DNA from: Snodgrassella sp.
GTDB lineage: Bacteria; Pseudomonadota; Gammaproteobacteria; Burkholderiales; Neisseriaceae
NCBI GenBank assembly: GCA_024103515.1
Contig: JAGGIK010000011.1
Coordinates: forward strand, 1,956 to 46,757
Length of the DNA: 44,802 nt
Direction of reading: 5' to 3'
Shown: one piece after another, positions 38,365-44,802 of the stretch
Numbering within the stretch: position 1 is the first letter of the stretch
Layout of the letters: every line of letters starts with the position of its first letter
The notes under the pieces: generated by a model
The model's input: the letters and a program-made list of their open reading frames with translations, nothing else
The model's database searches: none
Told to the model about the DNA's origin: nothing
Made by a program: the position numbers and the translations under genes

Positions 38365-39030
38365 ATGAATGCTAAGGAGTTGATAGCACGCAGAATTGCG
38401 ATGGAATTTAATAATGGAGATGTAGTGAATCTGGGTATTGGTCTACCCACTCAAGTGGCGAACTATGTACCAGAAGATGTACATATTACTTTGCAATCAG
38501 AAAATGGTTTTCTGGGCTTAACTGCTTTAGATCCAGATAATGCTAATCCTAATATGGTCAATGCGGGCGGGCAGCTTTGTGGTATCGCTGCCGGTGGCAG
38601 TACTTTCGACAGCGCATTTTCTTTTGCTCTGATCCGCGGTGGTCATGTTGCCGCTTGTGTACTTGGTGGTCTAGAAGTCGATCAGGAGGCTAATCTGGCC
38701 AATTGGATGGTGCCAGGGAAAATGGTTCCGGGTATGGGTGGAGCAATGGATTTGGTAACCGGTGCGCGTAAAGTGATTATCGGGATGGAGCATTGTACCA
38801 AAAATGGTGATTCCAAAATTCTGAAAAAATGTACGTTACCACTGACAGCACAAAATAAGGTCAATCTGATTGTCACTGAATTGGCTGTATTTGGTTTTGC
38901 TGATCGAAAGATGGTTTTGCGTGAACATGCACCGGGTGTGGATCTAGATACAATTAAAGCCAAAACGGTAGCTGATTTTGTGGTGGCTGATGATTTCAAG
39001 GAAATGGTAATCAGCCAGCGTGATTTATAA
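38365..39030 (+). CDS. atoA: 3-oxoacid/acetate CoA-transferase subunit B
   Basis: Beta subunit with the catalytic glutamate, which forms a glutamyl-CoA thioester during turnover. From the ATG at 38365 (AAGGGGA upstream) it has 221 residues. An in-frame start 39 bases earlier lies inside subunit A and is not needed. The motif SENG with E46 is the expected nucleophile; VNLGIGLPTQVANYV near 21-35, GGHVAACVLGGLEVDQ near 93-108 and KMVPGMGGAMDLV near 118-130 are typical. Directly follows subunit A and precedes thiolase by 31 bases. Confidence 0.94.
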   Translation: MNAKELIARRIAMEFNNGDVVNLGIGLPTQVANYVPEDVHITLQSENGFLGLTALDPDNANPNMVNAGGQLCGIAAGGSTFDSAFSFALIRGGHVAACVLGGLEVDQEANLANWMVPGKMVPGMGGAMDLVTGARKVIIGMEHCTKNGDSKILKKCTLPLTAQNKVNLIVTELAVFGFADRKMVLREHAPGVDLDTIKAKTVADFVVADDFKEMVISQRDL

Positions 39031-39061
39031 AAGACAGCTATTAAAAATTTAAGGAATAATG

Positions 39062-40243
39062 ATGGAAAATATAGTTATTGTAGGTGCTGTCCGTACGCCA
39101 GTAGGCAGCTTTAATGGTTCACTAGCCAGTGTTGATACTATAGATCTGGGTAGAATTGTGATCACTGAAGCCATTAAACGCGCTGGTGTGGATGGTGCTC
39201 TGGTCAACGAAGTGATTATGGGAAATGTTCTGCAGGCTGGCCTGGGGCAAAACCCAGCTCGTCAGGCTGCGTTAAGCGCGGGGCTGGCCGATTCTGTTGC
39301 TGCCTATACCGTTAATAAAGTATGCGGCTCAGGCTTGAAAACCGTGGCCTTGGCTGCCCAGGCAATTGCTGCCAAGGATGCAGATGTTATCGTAGCAGGT
39401 GGTATGGAAAATATGAGCCGTGCGCCATTCTTGCTAGACAGCAAAGCGCGTTGGGGCTATCGCATGGGTAATCAGCAAATTATTGATACCATGGTTCATG
39501 ATGGGTTGACTTGTGCTACCAACCACTACCATATGGGTATTACTGCAGAAAATATTGCTGAAAAATACCAAATCAGCCGTCAGGAACAAGATGAATTGGC
39601 GTTGCGTTCACAGCAACTGGCATCAAAAGCCGTAGCTGATGGTGTATTTGATGCAGAAATCGTGCCAGTAACCATCAAAACCCGTAAAGGCGATATTGAG
39701 TTTGCCCGCGATGAGTACCCACGTGCACAAACCACTGCAGAAGCTTTAGCTAAGTTGAAACCAGCGTTTAATAAAGAAGGGACGGTGACTGCTGGTAACT
39801 CTTCTGGTATCAATGATGGTGCGGCTGCCGTTGTGGTGATGACAGAAAATAAAGCAAATGCTTTAGGCTTGAAACCGCTGGCAAGAATCCGCAGTTATGC
39901 CAGTGGCGGAGTAAGCCCGTCACTGATGGGTATGGGGCCGGTTCCCGCTACGCGAAAAGCATTGCAAAAAGCCAATCTGAGCTTAAACGATATTGACCTG
40001 ATCGAAGCCAATGAAGCATTTGCGGCTCAATTTCTAGGAGTAGGTCGTGAATTGAATTTCGATATGGACAAAACTAATATTCATGGTGGTGCCATTGCTA
40101 TTGGTCATCCAATTGGTGCCAGTGGAACACGTATTCTAGTTAGTCTGTTGTACGGTTTGCAGTCACAGGATAAATCATTGGGGCTGGCTACCTTATGTAT
40201 CGGTGGTGGTCAGGGTATCGCCATGGTTGTTGAACGGATGTAA
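39062..40243 (+). CDS. atoB: Acetyl-CoA C-acetyltransferase (thiolase II)
   Basis: Cleaves acetoacetyl-CoA with CoA into two acetyl-CoA, or condenses them in reverse. Starting from the ATG at 39062, six bases after AAGGA, it has 393 residues, normal for the family; an ATG three bases earlier is less well spaced. Catalytic residues are visible: C88 in [10 protein letters not shown], the His of [14 protein letters not shown] near 349 and the Cys of TLCIGGGQG near 379. It begins [17 protein letters not shown]. Last gene of the cluster and followed by a terminator. With the CoA-transferase it would turn acetoacetate or a related acid into acetyl-CoA for the TCA cycle. Confidence 0.96.
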   Translation: MENIVIVGAVRTPVGSFNGSLASVDTIDLGRIVITEAIKRAGVDGALVNEVIMGNVLQAGLGQNPARQAALSAGLADSVAAYTVNKVCGSGLKTVALAAQAIAAKDADVIVAGGMENMSRAPFLLDSKARWGYRMGNQQIIDTMVHDGLTCATNHYHMGITAENIAEKYQISRQEQDELALRSQQLASKAVADGVFDAEIVPVTIKTRKGDIEFARDEYPRAQTTAEALAKLKPAFNKEGTVTAGNSSGINDGAAAVVVMTENKANALGLKPLARIRSYASGGVSPSLMGMGPVPATRKALQKANLSLNDIDLIEANEAFAAQFLGVGRELNFDMDKTNIHGGAIAIGHPIGASGTRILVSLLYGLQSQDKSLGLATLCIGGGQGIAMVVERM

Positions 40244-40268
40244 TTTCATTAATTAAATGTAATGGCTG

Positions 40269-40306
40269 AAAACAAGTCATATGGTTCGTGCCCTATGACT
40301 TGTTTT
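40269..40306 (+). terminator. Terminator after thiolase
   Basis: A 13-bp perfect stem (AAAACAAGTCATA / TATGACTTGTTTT) with a 12-base loop and a T run. It starts 25 bases past the thiolase stop. Confidence 0.88.
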
Positions 40307-40467
40307 TTGGTAACCACAATTATTATGTTTCCAAAGAAGGGCTTTGGGTACATTATTGGTGTAAAAGACTATTAAAAGAAGTAATTGAAAAAGTCACTAA
40401 TATTGGGTTTATTGATCTGGATACTAATTAATACTGTGGCTATTGATTTATATTTAAATCTTGTGTG

Positions 40468-40516
40468 GATTAATAAAGAGAATTTTCTACTTGAGAGCTG
40501 TGCTATTTTAGGGGTG
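40468..40516 (-). mobile_element. IS-A terminal fragment
   Basis: About 49 bases (TTAATAAAGAGAATTTTCTA, then CTATTTTAGGGGTGGCTACA) that match the 5' end of IS-A at 24160-24212 with several changes. It has no transposase sequence. Confidence 0.5.
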
Positions 40517-40609
40517 GCTACACCCACAGCCTGCAAATAAATGGTATTTGCGCATGATTCCATAAGACGATGAAAATCGAATATTATGCTATTATATTTA
40601 GGTGTAGAA

Positions 40610-40800
40610 TAGATACCAAACTAACAGAGATACAATAGGATATTGATCGATGGTTAGAATTTTATAATCCAGCCAGAGCCTGTTCAGGCAAATTTTATTA
40701 TGGTAAAAAAAATTTGGTAAAATTAGTTAGAAATAAAGAGCTGGTCACAGAAAAGCAACTGAAGAACTTATATTACTCATCGAACAGTCATTGTATTAAA
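40610..40800 (+). mobile_element. IS481/IS3-like transposase C-terminal remnant
   Basis: The plus strand reads ...IDRWLEFYNPARACSGKFYYGKKN..., then ...KELVTEKQLKN, resembling the end of IS481-type transposases (usually WLxxYNxERxHQGKxCxGKTP, then a Lys-rich tail). Earlier parts are lost. Confidence 0.5.
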
Positions 40801-41004
40801 ATGAATGCCGATGAGTAAGTAGTGTGCTAGCTTAAATTTAAGCTAGTGTAATGATTGCTGATTTATTGATCACTTTATTGGCCACACCGGCAGAAATACA
40901 ACAAGTTAGGCCTAATCCTTGCCAATATTCTGATCGCAAATAAAATGCATTAATTAAGTTGTTTTAGCATGAAATCTATTTTTAGATATCATTCGTGATC
41001 AAGA

Positions 41005-41391
41005 TTATATGGCTGCGATATAAAGTGCCAGAATACAAACGATGCCTAATCCCCAAAGGCAAGATCTGGCAAAGGCTTTGTCGTTGATATACATTAGAAA
41101 ATAACCGAATCGGCTCAATATAAACAGCATGCTCCAGCAGTTAATGGTTAACTGTGCTGCATTGCCGGTGACATGAGCAATAATGACTGCAGCAGCAAAA
41201 GGGGCAAATATTTCATAGCCATTTTGTTGTGCAGCATTGGCACGGGCAGCTTTGCCTTGTGCATGGGCGAGAAATTCACGGGGATGATGATTGTCAGTAG
41301 AGCTGAAACCTGCGCTTTTTTTTGCATAATAAGCAGCTATCCAAGGTAGAAACATCGCAATCACTACACACCAGTACGCTAAAGTCATCAT
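41005..41391 (-). CDS. MAPEG-family membrane protein
   Basis: A 128-residue protein with four membrane segments. The family covers eicosanoid and glutathione metabolism proteins in animals; bacterial members are small glutathione-transferase-like membrane proteins of unclear substrate. Visible: an N-terminal membrane helix (TLAYWCVVIAMFLPWIAAYYA), the conserved loop with HAQGKAARANAAQQNGYEIFAPFAAAVI (residues 43-70; the RANxAxxNxxE motif) and a third/fourth helix region ending in YIAAI. The double ATG (41391 and 41388) leaves the exact start open; AGGA is better placed for the second. Divergent from pgk. Confidence 0.88.
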   Translation of the reverse strand: MMTLAYWCVVIAMFLPWIAAYYAKKSAGFSSTDNHHPREFLAHAQGKAARANAAQQNGYEIFAPFAAAVIIAHVTGNAAQLTINCWSMLFILSRFGYFLMYINDKAFARSCLWGLGIVCILALYIAAI

Positions 41392-41479
41392 GTTTTCCTA
41401 TTGAAATTTATCTATAAACTCGAAATTGACTAAAATGGCCTGTTGGGCATTAGTTTAATCCAAAATGCAAACTTTACCA

Positions 41480-41488
41480 TGTGGATAA
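41480..41488. promoter_or_regulatory. Isolated perfect DnaA-box sequence
   Basis: TGTGGATAA, the reverse complement of the consensus TTATCCACA, in the MAPEG/pgk divergent interval. A single 9-mer can be chance, but a DnaA-titrating or regulatory site cannot be excluded. Confidence 0.3.
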
Positions 41489-41633
41489 TATATAAGATAA
41501 TTCAAAGTTTTTTAAGTTTATTTTTAAATCAATCATTATTTAGACTGTATTTTACGCGTTGAACTCATGCAAGTGGCTATTGGCCGGACTTGAACGAGCT
41601 TGTTACTGTTTAATTTATTTCAGGGACTCAATC

Positions 41634-42809
41634 ATGTTGTTTAAAAAACTGGCAGACCAGAATGTGTCTGGAAAGACTATTGTCATGCGTGTGGATATGA
41701 ATGTGCCCATTAATAATGGAGCAATTACTGATGATACACGGATACGTGCTTCGTTAGATTCAATCCGTTTTTGCCTAGAACAGGGCGCAGCTGTTATTGT
41801 GCTGACACATCTGGGAAGGCCTAAAGCAGGTGAACCTAAGCCTGAGGACAGTGTTGCACCTGTAGCCATGCGTCTGGGTGAATTATTGGGATTAAACGTG
41901 CCTGTTTTGGAAAACTGGCGTGAACACAAGCCGCAATTACAAGCTGGTCAAGTAGCTATGTTACCTAATGTGCGTCTGAATATAGGCGAAAAGCAGAATG
42001 ATAGCCATCTGGCTATGGCCTATGCCACTTTAGGTGATATCTATGTAAATGATGCTTTTGGAACTGCTCATCGAGCTGAAGCGTCTACCGCCGCTATTGC
42101 TGATGCGGCTCCTATTGCTTGTGCCGGCATGTTATTGACTGCGGAACTGGAAGCGCTTGGTCAGGCCTTACAAAATCCTCCACGTCCCTTAGCGGCAATT
42201 GTGGCTGGGAGTAAAGTTTCTACTAAGCTGACTATTTTGGATAGTTTGGCAGATCAGGTTGATCAATTGATTGTTGGCGGTGGTATTGCGAATACTTTTT
42301 TGCTGGCACAAGGTTTTCCAATCGGCAAATCTTTGGCTGAAGTGGATTTGGTGGACGATGCGCGCCGGATTATGGCCAAAATAAAGGCGAAGGGTGGAGA
42401 AGTGCCATTGCCAACTGATGTGGTGGTAGCCAAGCAATTTGCTGCTGGTGCGCCGGCTAGCGTAAAAAATGTTGCTGATGTTGCCGAAGACGATATGATT
42501 TTGGATATTGGTCCGGAATCCGCATGTAAATTGGCTCAGTTGATGCAGTCTGCCCAGACAATTGTCTGGAACGGACCAGTAGGGGTATTTGAATTCCCCG
42601 TTTTTGCTCAAGGCACACGGGTGCTGGCTGAGGCGATAGCGGGCAGTGAAGCGTTTTCGATTGCTGGTGGTGGCGATACATTGGCTGCGATTGCTAAATT
42701 TGGTGTAGCTGAGCAAATAAACTATATCAGTACCGGTGGTGGCGCTTTTTTGGAATTTCTAGAAGGCAAAACTTTACCCGCAGTGGCGGCATTGACTGCC
42801 CGCGCCTGA
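41634..42809 (+). CDS. pgk: Phosphoglycerate kinase
   Basis: Glycolytic/gluconeogenic enzyme interconverting 1,3-bisphosphoglycerate and 3-phosphoglycerate with ADP/ATP. From the ATG at 41634 (AGGGA seven bases upstream) it has 391 residues, the usual length. Longer in-frame starts have no site. Family features in order: [13 protein letters not shown] near 18-30, LTHLGRPK near 57, [13 protein letters not shown] near 138-150, [12 protein letters not shown] near 186, [14 protein letters not shown] near 213, WNGPVGVFE near 315 and [11 protein letters not shown] then [14 protein letters not shown] near 340-375. Intact backbone gene between IS-rich flanks, with its own terminator. Confidence 0.98.
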   Translation: MLFKKLADQNVSGKTIVMRVDMNVPINNGAITDDTRIRASLDSIRFCLEQGAAVIVLTHLGRPKAGEPKPEDSVAPVAMRLGELLGLNVPVLENWREHKPQLQAGQVAMLPNVRLNIGEKQNDSHLAMAYATLGDIYVNDAFGTAHRAEASTAAIADAAPIACAGMLLTAELEALGQALQNPPRPLAAIVAGSKVSTKLTILDSLADQVDQLIVGGGIANTFLLAQGFPIGKSLAEVDLVDDARRIMAKIKAKGGEVPLPTDVVVAKQFAAGAPASVKNVADVAEDDMILDIGPESACKLAQLMQSAQTIVWNGPVGVFEFPVFAQGTRVLAEAIAGSEAFSIAGGGDTLAAIAKFGVAEQINYISTGGGAFLEFLEGKTLPAVAALTARA

Positions 42810-42868
42810 TAGTGAATAATGTGTGATCAGCTAAATCTGGAAATACTGTAAAGCATATCCTCTATAGG

Positions 42869-42892
42869 AAAAGCACTGAATTCAGTGCTTTT
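42869..42892 (+). terminator. pgk intrinsic terminator
   Basis: A perfect 24-base palindrome (AAAAGCACTGAA / TTCAGTGCTTTT), so the central bases form the loop, followed by further T. It lies about 60 bases past the pgk stop. It shares the core AAAAGCACT...AGTGCTTTT with the yidC terminator. Confidence 0.88.
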
Positions 42893-42901
42893 TAGCTTAG
42901 A

Positions 42902-44075
42902 ATGGCAACACCTATTTAAACAATATAAGGGGTAACCGTTTGTTAAATTCTATCGGAGGCAAATAGCCTAATAATAAATGTAACCGTTGGTGATCATATC
43001 AATAAACATAAGCCGCAAAGGCTTATTGTCATGCTTGAGTTGGCGTGAATTTTTCTCCTTTAACCAATTCAGTTCTCATGCTGTTAAATATTGCCTTTTT
43101 CACTATATCATCATACAAACATCCTTTTTACTCAGTGAATGCTGAACATTCAATCTATTGCTAGCTTACCCAGCAACTGTTCAGCAAACGCCTTTGCTTT
43201 TTCTAAATCAAATCGAATTAATGCTGGCAGCAGTTGTTTAAACTGACCTGAGGCACGCATTAATACAATGGTTGTTTGATATTGATTCACACCCTAACCA
43301 GTAACCGCTTGCTTAGATAGATTAATAAATAGTACAGATGAATCATTGCAGTGATAATTAATACCCATATAGCTTAAGCCTGCCACGACAATCTACTGTT
43401 TACTACCGATAATCCAACTAACGTGTAAATGATTGGCTGTGACTGCGCTATTGCTTATCATCTGAGATGCTCGATAAGGTTTAAACGTATACTTTGATCT
43501 CCATGCTAGCGACTTCATGACTTGGGCAATGTCACGAACAAAAACACGGATAACCTACTGGTGGTAAAGCGAAATGAGTGCGTCTTCTTGCATAGGATTG
43601 ATGACTAAAAATAGCCACTATTTTATTGGCATGATGGGCGACCGATTTCGGTTTAGTAGCTCGGCATTGATTATAGGTGTAGTGTCTGCGATATTCCTAA
43701 ATCGCGCCATCAAGCCACTACCGCATAGCGATGCTGCTTTGCTTGCAGAATTTTGATTTTGTGCCATGATCAGTGCAGTCTGCTTTAGGCTATCACTTTG
43801 CGGCCGTAGCTGCGTCAGCTCTTTTCGTCAAGCAATCAGTTCATTTTGTTCTACAGCGCAGTTATCTTTGATCTTAACAGAACCACTTTTATTTGATTGG
43901 CTTATCCAGCGGTCTAAAGCGGAAGGTATCAAATCGTATTGCTTGGTCAATTTACCGCGTGATTTTCCTGCTCATCAAGTTCAACCATTTATGCTTGGAA
44001 ATCAGCACTAAAAGACCATTGTGTACGTTGCTGTTGATTGATCATTTTCTTTTTTAGAGCTAAGTTAATCTTAAC
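42902..44075 (-). mobile_element. IS-B-like decayed IS3-family element, minus strand
   Basis: The 3' end and terminus lie at 42902-43160 (GAATGGCAACACCTATTTAAAC..., matching the IS-B end at 15072). An orfA lies at about 44060-43720 on the minus strand: QQQRTQWSFSADFQA, then LTKQYDLIPSALDRW in shifted frames, and a segment ending LKQTALIMAQ that resembles LRTENDILKRAALI of the 25620 copy. About 1.17 kb in total. The middle (about 43160-43710) is open in long pieces with stops (for example YMGINYHCNDSSVLFINLSKQAVTG) but I do not recognise it as a transposase; it may be a foreign insert. Non-functional. Confidence 0.5.
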
Positions 44076-44395
44076 CCGTAAAAAAGTTGTATGAATTGGT
44101 GTAGTCTATTCAGCTTTAAAATTCATACTATAATGATTATTGATGTCTACTCAATCCACTATCATTTTTTTCTCAAACTTTAACTGCTGGTAATGCATAA
44201 TAGGATTTCACCAATTATTTTAATAAAAATCCATATATACTATTTTATCAATTTTTTTTAAATAAAAAGCCAAATTTTTTGAAAATATATTTATACATCA
44301 AATGTATGAAATTATAAGTGCATTAAATTAATTTCTGATTTTATATGATGAATAAATAATTAAAGCTGAGAAATGTTACTAATAGAGAGGCCTAA
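44076..44395. other. AT-rich non-coding stretch
   Basis: Very AT-rich, no open frame of note and no recognised RNA or IS sequence. It ends at the hairpin of the last gene. Confidence 0.4.
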
Positions 44396-44431
44396 ATATC
44401 AAGGTCAGATAAAACAATCTGACCTTGATAT
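44396..44431 (-). terminator. Strong hairpin downstream of the last gene
   Basis: A 15-bp perfect stem (ATATCAAGGTCAGAT / ATCTGACCTTGATAT) with a 6-base loop, 12 bases past the stop of the minus-strand gene. There is almost no T tail on either strand, so termination may be partly by another mechanism. Confidence 0.6.
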
Positions 44432-44443
44432 GTAATTAGCTCT

Positions 44444-44802
44444 CTACCAATTCATATAATTGGTTTCCCGCCAACCAAGGCTTTTAAAGCTTATGGGACA
44501 CATGGGTATATTCTTTAGTTTAATCTTTTCTCCGTTGGATAGATATGCACGTGGTTTTACTCGGAAACAATTTTTTAATGGCGTGATTTCACCAGGATTT
44601 TTCTGTATACCAGATTTACCTGCATTAAGTGAATTATATTCATGATTAGCTGATATTTTCATGCCAATTAGACCGTCCATAGCCATACTGCTGTTGATGG
44701 TCTGATTATTCTGATACAACAAATGTGGGCTCTTATTGTCCAGTCTGCCACCGCTGCGACTATCAAACTGCGTGATACGTGAAAGCATATTGGTGGATTC
44801 AA
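44444..44802 (-). CDS. C-terminal part of an unrecognised protein (truncated by window edge)
   Basis: About 118 residues in an open frame that continues beyond the right end; the residues before the first visible Met (ESTN) are in frame, so that Met is probably internal. The part is polar, basic and Asn-rich, with few hydrophobic stretches and two Cys (in KNCFRV and PMCPIS), ending ETNYMNW. A secreted or surface protein with a C-terminal disulfide would fit, such as a pilin-like or effector protein, but I do not recognise the family. Followed by a strong hairpin. Confidence 0.55.
   Translation of the reverse strand, partial: ESTNMLSRITQFDSRSGGRLDNKSPHLLYQNNQTINSSMAMDGLIGMKISANHEYNSLNAGKSGIQKNPGEITPLKNCFRVKPRAYLSNGEKIKLKNIPMCPISFKSLGWRETNYMNW

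Larger units (their letters stand above)
40307..41004. other. IS debris between thiolase and MAPEG genes
   Basis: No intact gene. Holds a fragment of the IS-A end (40468-40516) and an IS481-like transposase end (about 40610-40800). The rest is AT-rich and featureless. Confidence 0.5.

Overview
The window looks like part of the chromosome of an AT-rich betaproteobacterium of the Neisseriaceae. A bee-gut Snodgrassella-type symbiont is my best guess, from protein character and gene content only; nothing in the sequence proves it. It holds an origin-type core cluster (gyrB, dnaN and dnaA on the minus strand, diverging from rpmH, rnpA, yidD and yidC on the plus strand). I did not see the classical Neisseria DNA uptake sequence.

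Layout. 1-2920: HsdR of an EcoR124-like type I restriction system, lacking about 60 N-terminal residues at the window edge. 2921-4178: mostly non-coding, with one small membrane protein. 4179-12233: the core cluster with its terminators and a divergent dnaA/rpmH promoter region. 12234-15657: a decayed zone with remnants of IS256-like and two IS3-family elements (called IS-A and IS-B here) around an intact gloA. 15658-22865: a strikingly AT-rich block of surface-envelope genes: a phosphoethanolamine transferase, then a compact four-gene module of HAD-UbiA fusion, SMR/ArnE-like membrane protein, NAD-dependent epimerase and a 773-residue multi-spanning glycosyltransferase-like protein. 23016-24212: an almost full-length but inactive IS-A. 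24686-25168: trmL. 25169-27734: a gene-poor stretch with IS3 debris and two short tandem repeats (seven TAAAACAG and seven TTTG). 27735-30241: an M20 amidohydrolase and an MHS-family transporter, probably co-transcribed. 30297-32285: transketolase. 32607-32930: a ComEA-like exported HhH protein. 33398-40243: a LysR regulator diverging from a catabolic cluster of CitMHS transporter, AtuA-like protein, AtuA C-domain protein, CoA-transferase A and B, and thiolase. 40244-44443: more IS debris around a MAPEG protein and pgk. 44444-44802: the end of an unrecognised gene that runs off the right edge.

How the genes may work together. The catabolic cluster reads as: import a carboxylic acid (CitMHS), process it with the AtuA-like pair, transfer CoA to it or its product, and cleave the 3-ketoacyl-CoA with thiolase to acetyl-CoA, under LysR control. 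The four-gene module at 17745-22865 resembles the mycobacterial decaprenyl-phosphate pentose route: a UbiA-type phosphoribosyltransferase with its own HAD phosphatase, a sugar epimerase/reductase, a small flippase-like protein and a GT-C-like transferase. It could put a furanose on LPS, pilin or another surface glycan. These two clusters are the main candidates for undescribed biology here. The repeated fragments of the same two IS elements suggest that the accessory blocks came and were rearranged through IS activity that has since died out.
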